A stretch of 6,537 nucleotides of DNA from Nitrospira sp. UBA6909 (lineage in GTDB: Bacteria; Nitrospirota; Nitrospiria; Nitrospirales; Nitrospiraceae), in assembly GCA_002451055.1 (NCBI GenBank), contig DKBD01000181.1, positions 23,985 to 30,521 on the forward strand, read 5' to 3'. Shown in pieces: positions 1-5,435 of this stretch. The translations under genes were made by a program, and so were the position numbers. Under the pieces are notes generated by a model that was not told where the DNA came from, ran no database searches, and was given only the letters and a program-made list of their open reading frames with translations. Positions within the stretch are counted from its first letter, which is position 1. Each line of letters opens with the position of its first letter.

Positions 1-107
1 GTCGAATCCTTCCCCATCGACCAGAGCATGGCCAGATTGTCGAAATTCTTGTAGGCTTCGCGAAAAATATAGACGCTTTGATCTTCCAGCTGCCGAAGAT
101 GTTTCAT
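1..107 (-). CDS. cysD: Sulfate adenylyltransferase small subunit CysD, N-terminal part only
   Basis: The ATG lies at 105-107 on the minus strand, and 35 codons are visible before the window ends. The product begins [20 protein letters not shown], continues through [10 protein letters not shown] and ends in MGKDS. This matches the start of CysD, the ATP pyrophosphatase-fold subunit that, with the GTPase CysN, makes adenosine 5'-phosphosulfate (APS) from sulfate and ATP in the cytoplasm. The SMGKDS stretch (residues 30-35) is the start of the PP-loop that binds ATP pyrophosphate. The gene follows the TrpD2-like gene by 61 bases on the same strand and should belong to the same sulfate-assimilation operon, supplying the substrate of CysH. 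There is no clear Shine-Dalgarno sequence: the upstream bases are a run of 7-base repeats (109-143). The remaining roughly 90% of the gene lies outside the window, so its integrity cannot be judged. Confidence 0.9.
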   Translation of the reverse strand, partial: MKHLRQLEDQSVYIFREAYKNFDNLAMLWSMGKDS

Positions 108-108
108 A

Positions 109-143
109 ATTGAGTTCTTAGTTTTGAGTGTTCAGTGTTGAGT
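109..143 (-). repeat. Five tandem 7-base repeats directly upstream of cysD
   Basis: Read on the minus strand, 143 to 109 splits exactly into five adjacent heptamers of consensus ACTCAAM. In transcription order they are ACTCAAC, ACTGAAC, ACTCAAA, ACTAAGA and ACTCAAT. The array ends one base before the cysD ATG. It fills the place where a ribosome binding site would be expected and contains no AGGAG-like core. Two of the units (ACTGAAC and ACTAAGA) have drifted from the consensus. It is a short low-complexity array. Whether it affects cysD translation or is a genome-wide repeat type cannot be told from this window. Confidence 0.75.
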
Positions 144-168
144 TGCCATGCACTCCGTGTATTTCCGG

Positions 169-1218
169 TTACGACTTGGCTGCCCCAACCGGCGCCTGCG
201 TCAATTCTTCCAGCTTGCGCGCCGCGGCACCCCCCTCGAGCGCCGCCTTCGCCTTGGGATAGCAGGCCGAGAGCGACTCCCCTTTCCCCGCGGCATAGAG
301 CAGCATGGCGGCATTCATCAGCACCCAGTCCTTTGGACCGCCCTGGACCTGATGCTGGAGAATTCGTCTGAGCAGGTCCGCTTCTTTCTCCCGCTGCGCC
401 GGCGGAAATCCTCCCATGTCTCTTGAATGACCAAACGGCAATCCAAAGTCCTTGGGACCCACTCCCAGCGGGGTAATGCGCTCGTCTCTGAGTTCGAGCA
501 CTCTTGTGACCGCCGACAGGGATAATTCAGGGTCGCCTTCGACGCCACGGATGATAAACCCACGCGGACATCCGAGCATGCGCAAGGCTTCGGCCGTTTT
601 CTCGAAATGCGGCGGATGCGACAGGCCGACCACCTGGGCGGAGGCCCGAGCGGGGTTGAGGAGCCTGGCGATGGGATGAAATACATTCCTCACGCCCAAC
701 TCCTGGCGCATTTCGAGGAAGCGATAGACCGGAGGGTGGTAGAGGCCGATGTCCAAATAGGCAAAGCTCTTCTTCCGGAGCTCGTCGGCGACGACGTGAG
801 GGGCCGAATCGACTGCAATACCCAGTTCTTTCAGCACCCCAGCGCTGCCAGGCCGTCCTGGAATACCGTCAAATCCGTGCATGAGGACCGTGGCGCCTGC
901 TGAAGCCGCGACGATCGAGGCGGCGACCAGCGCATGAAATGTGTCCTGCTTCCCCGCATAGCTTGGGACATCGACGAGGGCCGTGCCTTTAGGGACGGCA
1001 AGCGGGGGCACATATTGTCTGGCGGCGGCGGTCAAGGCGGCCAATTCCGTGACGGATTCCGACTTGAAACGCATGGCGATCAGAAAGGCGCCGACCTGCG
1101 CCGGGGTGGCTTCACCTTCGATCAGGGCTTTCATGGCCTGTTTGGACTCATCCCAGGTCAGGTCTTTGGATGCTTTCGGGCCTTTCGCGATTTTGGCGAG
1201 AATCTCTTGGATCGGCAT
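169..1218 (-). CDS. TrpD2/YbiB-like anthranilate phosphoribosyltransferase homologue, probably not a tryptophan enzyme
   Basis: This is a 349-residue protein of the nucleoside phosphorylase/TrpD fold. The helical N-terminal domain (about 1-68) carries the family pattern with LTWDESKQAMKALIEGEATP at 20-39. The C-terminal domain has the RPGSAGVLKELGI stretch (122-134) and the NVFHPIARLLNPARA stretch (178-192), which align with the anthranilate-binding side of TrpD. The PRPP-binding GTGGDG motif of true TrpD is replaced by VDVPSYAGKQD (82-92), and the downstream Asp-Glu metal pair is not recognisable (GVEGDPELS, 225-233). LPSY-type replacements of this kind are typical of the TrpD2/YbiB group, some members of which bind nucleic acid instead of making phosphoribosyl anthranilate. 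The start at 1218 is preferred over an ATG at 1254. It gives TGA-c-ATG coupling to the cysH stop and has AAGG upstream, whereas the longer start would add 12 residues that merely overlap cysH. Its role in a sulfur operon is unknown. Confidence 0.8.
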   Translation of the reverse strand: MPIQEILAKIAKGPKASKDLTWDESKQAMKALIEGEATPAQVGAFLIAMRFKSESVTELAALTAAARQYVPPLAVPKGTALVDVPSYAGKQDTFHALVAASIVAASAGATVLMHGFDGIPGRPGSAGVLKELGIAVDSAPHVVADELRKKSFAYLDIGLYHPPVYRFLEMRQELGVRNVFHPIARLLNPARASAQVVGLSHPPHFEKTAEALRMLGCPRGFIIRGVEGDPELSLSAVTRVLELRDERITPLGVGPKDFGLPFGHSRDMGGFPPAQREKEADLLRRILQHQVQGGPKDWVLMNAAMLLYAAGKGESLSACYPKAKAALEGGAAARKLEELTQAPVGAAKS

Positions 1219-1219
1219 G

Positions 1220-1936
1220 TCAGGCCTTGTGCAATCCACATTCGGTTTTCGCATTGCCCTGCCAACGGCCGGAACGAGGATCCTCCCCTGGCGTCACCGG
1301 TTTCGTACAATGGGTGCAGCCGATGCTGGGGTAATTCTGATCGTGCAGCGGATTGTAGGGAACCTCGTACACGTTGATATAGGTCCATACGTCGGACCAA
1401 CTCCATTTCGCAAGGGGATTCACCTTTGCCAATTGAAACTTCTCGTCCCACTCGATCATCTTGGCATTGGCCCTCGTCGGAGCTTGGTCTCGTCTGATGC
1501 CGGTGATCCAGGCATCGAATTCCTTGAGCACTCGGGTGAGCGGCTCCACCTTGCGCAATTGGCAGCAGCGATCCGGATCGCTCGACCAAAGGGCCTCGCC
1601 ATATTGCCGGGCTTGTTGCTCCGGAGTCAGTCGGGATTGTACTTGGATGACTTGCGCCGGCCTCAACTGGTACCGCTCAACGACCTGATCCCGCGTCGCA
1701 TACGTTTCCTGAAACAAAAAATCCGTATCCAGATAGAACAGGGGCACAGATGGGTTGATCCGGTGGATCATATCCACCAGCACGACATCTTCCGCGCCGA
1801 AGCTGCAGGCCAAGACGATCTTGGGTGCGTAGCGCTTGATCGCCTCCGCCAACACGTCCTGGGGTTGCTTCGATTCGAGCGACTCGCCCCACGACTTGAG
1901 CGTCGCCACGAGCTCCGAACGGCCATTCACGGTCAT
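1220..1936 (-). CDS. cysH: Assimilatory adenylyl-sulfate (APS) reductase CysH
   Basis: This 238-residue enzyme of the PAPS/APS reductase family is cytoplasmic. It reduces APS to sulfite and AMP using thioredoxin-type electron donors. Visible motifs are the nucleotide-binding SFGAED (45-50), YLDTDFLF (68-75), the ITGIRRDQ stretch (144-151), and the C-terminal ECGLH, whose Cys233 is the catalytic residue that forms the sulfo-enzyme intermediate. Cys124-Cys125 (DRCC) and Cys207-x-x-Cys210 (GCTHC) are the four ligands of a 4Fe-4S cluster. In this family that cluster marks APS-specific enzymes and is absent from PAPS-specific E. coli-type CysH. Length is normal. It starts 23 bases after the siroheme reductase stop with AAGGGA about 11 bases upstream, and its TGA is one base from the next ATG. 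It sits between the enzymes that make its substrate and use its product. Confidence 0.95.
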   Translation of the reverse strand: MTVNGRSELVATLKSWGESLESKQPQDVLAEAIKRYAPKIVLACSFGAEDVVLVDMIHRINPSVPLFYLDTDFLFQETYATRDQVVERYQLRPAQVIQVQSRLTPEQQARQYGEALWSSDPDRCCQLRKVEPLTRVLKEFDAWITGIRRDQAPTRANAKMIEWDEKFQLAKVNPLAKWSWSDVWTYINVYEVPYNPLHDQNYPSIGCTHCTKPVTPGEDPRSGRWQGNAKTECGLHKA

Positions 1937-1959
1937 GATGAACTCAGTCCCTTCTGACC

Positions 1960-4446
1960 TTACTCTCCGACTTTTTCAACCAGCACCCGATAGTGTGTGG
2001 CCTCCGGCTCGAGCGCCTCTTGCAGGACCACTTTGTGCCCGTCGTTCTTCAAGCTCATCGGCACGTTCTTGATCGGCTCGCCTGCGTCCAGCCACACTTC
2101 CAACTTCTCACCGGCATCCATCATTTCCAGCTTGAGCTTCGTCTTCACATAGTTCATCGGGCAGGCCACACCCCGCAGGTCGTAGACGGGCGCGCCCGTC
2201 GGAGCTGGTGCGGCAGGCGTTGCTTGAACGGGAGGCGGCGGCACCTCCGGTACGGTCTCTTCCTTCACAGTGACGAGCTTGAGGTCCTTCCCCATTTGCT
2301 CCGTCGCCGCACGGCACGCATCGACAAATCCTTTCGCAAAGGCCATCTTCTCGCGAGCCGATGCTTCCGTCGTCTCTTTCGGACCCAGATCGCCGACGGT
2401 CTTACTCAGGTCCTGATACTTAGCAGGTACAATATCCTTCTGGGCAATCCGTCCGTCGAACTCAATGAACGTCTCGGAATCGGTCGATGGCTCAAGCCCT
2501 TCCGTCACCAGCAAGGCTTTCGCCGCTGCCAACACGGCACGGTAGGACTTGTTCACGGAAACTGAGTATTGGTGTTTCTCCACCAGCAGTTTCGCCTGAT
2601 AGAGCTCCTGGTCGGCTTCAAGAATGCCGTTCTCGATCATCTCGAGGGCACCACCTGCACACTCTCCGGGACCGAGATCTTCAAGGATGAACGGCTCTTC
2701 CCCTTCCCAGTCATAGTAGAAGGTAGGATCGTCCGCATAGGACGGCACGATCGTATAGGGAATCAGTTCATCCTTCAACGCGTGCTTCCCGACACGATCG
2801 ATAAAATTCGGCATGCTCTCCCCAGACCTGCGATCCCGTCGATACACATCGATCAAATGCGTGACGGCTGGCGACACCGCTTTAGCCGGCAGTTTGACCG
2901 TCATTTGGCCGATCTTGGCCGTTCCGTTCACCCTCCCGCCGAGATGGAGTTCATACATGGGCAGGGTGTGTTCTCCAATCCGCTTGCCGACTCCATGGAG
3001 CCCGATCGTCGAGATATGGTGCTGGGCGCAGGAATTATGGCACCCGCTGATCTTCACGCTCACGTCCTTCAAATCCTCGGGAACCCGTCCCGCTGGGAAG
3101 ACCTCCGCCAACGCTCGGGCCATCCCCTTGGACGACGTGATCCCCAACCCACAGGTATCGGTTCCTGGGCAGGCGATGATGTCCTCGACCAACTCGGCTC
3201 CGGGATCCGCCAAGCCATGCAGGGCAAGCTCCTCATACAGTGCTTTAATCTGGGGCTCGGGAATCCATCGGATAATGACGTTCTGATTGATGGTTGTTCG
3301 GAAGTTCCCGTTGGAATAGCGATCCGCCAGGTCGGCCACAAAGAGCATCTGCTCCGCGGTGATATCACCCATGAAGAGCTTGATCGCTGCCGTGACGTAG
3401 CCGCCTTGCTTCTGGTACACGACGTTGGTTCGTTTCCACATCTGAAACGGAGTTTCATGGCCGATGTAAGACTCGCCCCCATTTCCATTGCCGGCAGCGG
3501 GTAACGACCCGTTGCGGGTCGGCATAATGAGAGGCGTGGGCTCGTCCGCATGACTCAGCAACTTGATGGGATCATGGGATGGTTTGCTATATCCCATTGA
3601 CTGATAGGCCGCCTCCCACCTGCGCTTAAACTCCTCGAATCCCAGCTTCTCGATCACGAACTTCATGCGGGCCTTGTTGCGGTTTTTCCGATTGCCCAAT
3701 GTGTCGAAAACCTTGATCACGGCTTCGACGCTCGGCAGCAGCTCCTCCATCGGGCAAAATTCGCGCAGCACCTGCGCCAGGCGCGGCAGGGACCCCAGGC
3801 CGCCGCCCGCCACCATGCGAAAGCCGATGACTCCGTCTGCCCGCTTGACGGCCAGAAGCCCGATATCGTGAATCGGTGTGAGCGCGCAATCGTGCGCGCA
3901 TCCGGAAAAGGCGATTTTAAACTTCCGGGGCAAACTTTGATTGAGCGGATTGCGCAACAGATGATACGCGACCGTCTTCGCATAGGGCGTGACATCGAAG
4001 ACTTCGCCTCGGCACACACCGGCGAGATGGCAAGCGGTCACATTCCGGACCGTATTGGCACAGGCTTCTCTGGTCGTCAGTCCAACCTCCGCCAAGCCGC
4101 GCATGATCGTCGGCACGTCCTTCAGCTCGACGAAATGCATCTGAATATCCTGACGCGTCGTCACATGGCCAACGCCGGTTGCGTAACGATCGGCCAGTTC
4201 CGCGACGCGACGAAGCTGATTGGCGGTGATCCCTCCGAACGGAATCTTGACCCGTACCATCTGCACGCCTGGTTGCCGCTGCCCATAAATCCCATATTGG
4301 AGGCGGAACGGCCTGAAGAGATCAGAAGACACGTCGCCGGCCAGCAGCCGCATGGCCTCGGCTTCGAAGGCGTCGATTTCTTCGGCAATGGCGGGAGGAA
4401 TGGGAGCCGTCTTGATCTCTACCGCTCTGAGTTGTTGGGGAGTCAT
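1960..4446 (-). CDS. Two-module siroheme sulfite (or nitrite) reductase fused to a C-terminal TusA-like domain
   Basis: This 828-residue protein probably reduces sulfite to sulfide with six electrons, likely from ferredoxin. Module 1 has a ferredoxin-type half domain (about 35-110, with HVTTRQDIQMHFV), then Cys139-x5-Cys145 and Cys183-x3-Cys187, preceded by LPRKFK (172-177), which matches the substrate-binding lysines of sulfite reductases. A Gly/Asn-rich linker (about 305-330) leads to module 2: half domain 350-396, Cys426-x5-Cys432 and Cys469-x3-Cys473. Thus both halves keep a full siroheme/4Fe-4S ligand set, whereas ordinary monomeric enzymes keep only the second. Residues about 575-725 form a mostly helical region with a GPGECAGG motif (592-599). 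A Pro/Ala-rich linker (732-752) leads to a TusA/SirA-like domain (753-828) with DLRGVACPM around Cys762. The ATG at 4446 has GGAG 8 bases upstream. Nitrite as substrate cannot be excluded, but the cysH/cysD neighbours favour sulfite. Confidence 0.88.
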   Translation of the reverse strand: MTPQQLRAVEIKTAPIPPAIAEEIDAFEAEAMRLLAGDVSSDLFRPFRLQYGIYGQRQPGVQMVRVKIPFGGITANQLRRVAELADRYATGVGHVTTRQDIQMHFVELKDVPTIMRGLAEVGLTTREACANTVRNVTACHLAGVCRGEVFDVTPYAKTVAYHLLRNPLNQSLPRKFKIAFSGCAHDCALTPIHDIGLLAVKRADGVIGFRMVAGGGLGSLPRLAQVLREFCPMEELLPSVEAVIKVFDTLGNRKNRNKARMKFVIEKLGFEEFKRRWEAAYQSMGYSKPSHDPIKLLSHADEPTPLIMPTRNGSLPAAGNGNGGESYIGHETPFQMWKRTNVVYQKQGGYVTAAIKLFMGDITAEQMLFVADLADRYSNGNFRTTINQNVIIRWIPEPQIKALYEELALHGLADPGAELVEDIIACPGTDTCGLGITSSKGMARALAEVFPAGRVPEDLKDVSVKISGCHNSCAQHHISTIGLHGVGKRIGEHTLPMYELHLGGRVNGTAKIGQMTVKLPAKAVSPAVTHLIDVYRRDRRSGESMPNFIDRVGKHALKDELIPYTIVPSYADDPTFYYDWEGEEPFILEDLGPGECAGGALEMIENGILEADQELYQAKLLVEKHQYSVSVNKSYRAVLAAAKALLVTEGLEPSTDSETFIEFDGRIAQKDIVPAKYQDLSKTVGDLGPKETTEASAREKMAFAKGFVDACRAATEQMGKDLKLVTVKEETVPEVPPPPVQATPAAPAPTGAPVYDLRGVACPMNYVKTKLKLEMMDAGEKLEVWLDAGEPIKNVPMSLKNDGHKVVLQEALEPEATHYRVLVEKVGE

Positions 4447-4472
4447 GACTTGATCTCCTGTGGCTAACGTTG

Positions 4473-4509
4473 GGACGAAAGCAACTTTTGCCCGGCTCGG
4501 TTGTCGTCC
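4473..4509 (-). promoter_or_regulatory. Imperfect stem-loop in the leader between the Rrf2 gene and the siroheme reductase gene
   Basis: On the minus strand GGACGA-CAAC (4509-4500) can pair with GTTG-ctt-TCGTCC (4485-4473), giving a ten-pair stem with a three-base bulge and a 14-base loop. It lies about 26 bases before the reductase ATG and upstream of its GGAG ribosome binding site. No U-run follows in the minus direction, so it is not an obvious terminator. It could modulate readthrough or mRNA stability between the two genes, but this is inferred from base pairing alone. Confidence 0.3.
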
Positions 4510-4515
4510 TGTTTT

Positions 4516-4965
4516 TCAGATATGATACATGGGATTATGACGCGCCTCGATCGCGCGTTGGCGGCCGGCCAACTCGTCGATCGTGATGCGCTGCAGGACG
4601 TCATGCTCGGCCTGCGCCACTTGTTTCCAGACCTGCCCAAGCAGCAACTCCTGTTTTGGAAGACGCCGTTCGAGAATCGACGTGCCATTGACGACATGGT
4701 CAAACACGGGACCATCGAGGACTTCAAGAAGATCGGCGATCGAAAGTGCGGACGGTTCCTTGAGCAATCTGTAGCCGCCTTGCGCCCCTCTTTGGCTGTC
4801 AATCAGTCCGGCTTTTTTCATGGTATGGAGAACTTGCTCAAGAAATTTTATCGGAATGACTTGCCGTCTCGCTATGGCTCGAGCCTGGACAGGAACTTCA
4901 CTCCCGTTCATGGCTAGATCGATTGCAGCCAAGATTCCATACGTTGCGCGCCGCGAAACCTTCAT
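4516..4965 (-). CDS. Rrf2-family transcriptional regulator without Fe-S cysteines, probable regulator of the sulfur operon
   Basis: This 149-residue protein begins MKVSRRATYGILAAIDLA, the hallmark of Rrf2 proteins. It continues with the winged helix-turn-helix: VQARAIARRQVIP (26-38), FLEQVLHTMKKAGLI (41-55) and the wing RGAQGGYRLLKEP (59-71), followed by the dimerisation helix (from about 76). IscR and NsrR bind an Fe-S cluster through three cysteines near residues 90-106. Here that stretch (HVVNGTSILERRLPK) has none, and the whole protein lacks Cys. It therefore resembles the cluster-free branch that includes CymR, the cysteine-metabolism repressor of Gram-positive bacteria. It is the first gene of the unit, 69 bases ahead of the reductase on the same strand, so control of sulfate assimilation is the natural inference. 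GGGA lies 10 bases before the ATG. The ligand or partner protein is unknown. Confidence 0.9.
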   Translation of the reverse strand: MKVSRRATYGILAAIDLAMNGSEVPVQARAIARRQVIPIKFLEQVLHTMKKAGLIDSQRGAQGGYRLLKEPSALSIADLLEVLDGPVFDHVVNGTSILERRLPKQELLLGQVWKQVAQAEHDVLQRITIDELAGRQRAIEARHNPMYHI

Positions 4966-4973
4966 TCTTGATT

Positions 4974-4997
4974 ATTCCCGTAGGAATTGAGGAATTA
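4974..4997. promoter_or_regulatory. Candidate Rrf2 operator: ATTCC dyad and overlapping GGAATT direct repeat
   Basis: ATTCC-CGTA-GGAAT (4974-4987) is a perfect 5+5 inverted repeat. It overlaps a direct repeat of AGGAATT at 4982-4988 and 4990-4996, and the second copy runs into the -10 box of the Rrf2-gene promoter. It lies between the probable transcription start and the ATG, a position suited to autorepression. No experimental consensus was matched; the call rests on symmetry and position. Confidence 0.4.
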
Positions 4998-5025
4998 TAT
5001 ACATCGCGGTCATTCCGACTGTCAA
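4994..5025 (-). promoter_or_regulatory. Sigma-70-type promoter for the Rrf2/sulfur operon
   Basis: The minus strand has a perfect -35 TTGACA (5025-5020). An A/T-rich TATATAAT block at 5001-4994 follows. Reading the -10 as TATATA gives an 18-base spacer; reading it as TATAAT gives 20, so the first is more plausible. Transcription would start near 4988, leaving a leader of only about 25 bases before the ATG at 4965. This is the only good leftward promoter seen ahead of the unit. Confidence 0.6.
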
Positions 5026-5378
5026 GCTGAAGCCGTAGTCGATATCCGCTTGAGCAAGATACCCTCTGTTCCATGATTTGCACCCATAGTCCCCGGCATT
5101 CTTTATTGGACGGCAGGTTTGTCGCAGCAGCGCATTGGCCTGCCTGCGCGTGAACATGCGCAGGCACAGGGTCCAGCAGAACCGTTCTTGAATAATAATG
5201 TGGGATAGGGGACTGCATGTGCCTCATCGGTACCTGATGCTCACTTCTGCAACGGGCTGCGGAACAGCATGCGGTTATTTTTCCTAACCCATGATTATAC
5301 TGACACGTATTTACCACTATAGTACACGTCAAGACGATGGGCGAGCCTCCCTAATGATCTCGCGCGCGCAAAAAGCAT
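5026..5378. other. Intergenic region between divergent promoters, no convincing gene
   Basis: About 350 bases separate the leftward Rrf2-gene promoter from the rightward Fis-like-gene promoter. Open frames here (for example minus 4972-5157 and 4898-5332, plus 5291-5482) show no family resemblance and have no good ribosome binding sites. Their translations look random, rich in Cys, Trp and Arg. The segment holds the inverted repeat at 5141-5166, an A/T-rich stretch at 5275-5325 with TATACT (5296-5301) and the palindrome ACTATAGT, and a CG-alternating run (5361-5369) next to an A-tract just ahead of the Fis-gene promoter. A small RNA is possible but nothing specific supports one. Confidence 0.6.
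5141..5166. repeat. Perfect 9+9 inverted repeat in the divergent intergenic region
   Basis: TGCCTGCGC (5141-5149) and GCGCAGGCA (5158-5166) are exact reverse complements around an 8-base centre. As RNA on either strand this gives a stable GC-rich hairpin. No T-run follows on either side, which argues against an intrinsic terminator. It could be an operator dyad or part of a small RNA. It lies about 115 bases upstream of the Rrf2-gene -35 box. Confidence 0.6.
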
Positions 5379-5407
5379 TTGACATCGTTTTGTGCCTGGG
5401 CAATAAT
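5379..5407 (+). promoter_or_regulatory. Sigma-70-type promoter for the Fis-like gene
   Basis: TTGACA (5379-5384) is followed after exactly 17 bases by AATAAT (5402-5407), a one-mismatch -10 box. Transcription would start near 5414, about 22 bases before the chosen ATG at 5436. An A-tract (5370-5374) and a CG-alternating run lie just upstream. The -35 TTG could be mistaken for an in-frame start codon of the downstream gene. Confidence 0.65.
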
Positions 5408-5435
5408 CCGCCCCTCTTCTTCGGGTGGTGCCTTC

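Noticed and set aside
169..1218. Canonical anthranilate phosphoribosyltransferase (trpD) of tryptophan synthesis
   Set aside because: The PRPP-binding GTGGDG motif and the catalytic metal-binding pair are missing, and no tryptophan genes are nearby.
1216..1254. An upstream ATG at 1254 for the TrpD2-like gene
   Set aside because: It would overlap the cysH end by 35 bases and add 12 residues with no family similarity. The ATG at 1218 has AAGG upstream and TGA-c-ATG coupling.
983..1957. A 324-codon plus-strand open frame opposite cysH and the TrpD2-like gene
   Set aside because: It is antisense to two recognised genes, its translation has no family resemblance, and long antisense frames are common in GC-rich coding DNA.
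2569..3504. A 311-codon plus-strand open frame inside the siroheme reductase gene
   Set aside because: It is an antisense shadow; the minus-strand product has unambiguous domains throughout this interval.
4473..4516. A plus-strand terminator (stem followed by TGTTTTT)
   Set aside because: No plus-strand gene ends here; the surrounding genes are on the minus strand, where no U-run follows the stem.
4966..4993. A riboswitch (for example SAM or cysteine-related) in the leader of the sulfur operon
   Set aside because: The leader after the predicted transcription start is only about 25 bases, too short for a known riboswitch.
4898..5332. A 144-codon minus-strand open frame spanning the intergenic region
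   Set aside because: It overlaps the Rrf2 gene start and its promoter, its composition looks random, and no ribosome binding site is evident.
5379..5435. A TTG start giving a 216-residue Fis-like protein
   Set aside because: The TTG is part of a perfect TTGACA -35 box with a -10 box 17 bases downstream, so these codons lie at or upstream of the transcription start.
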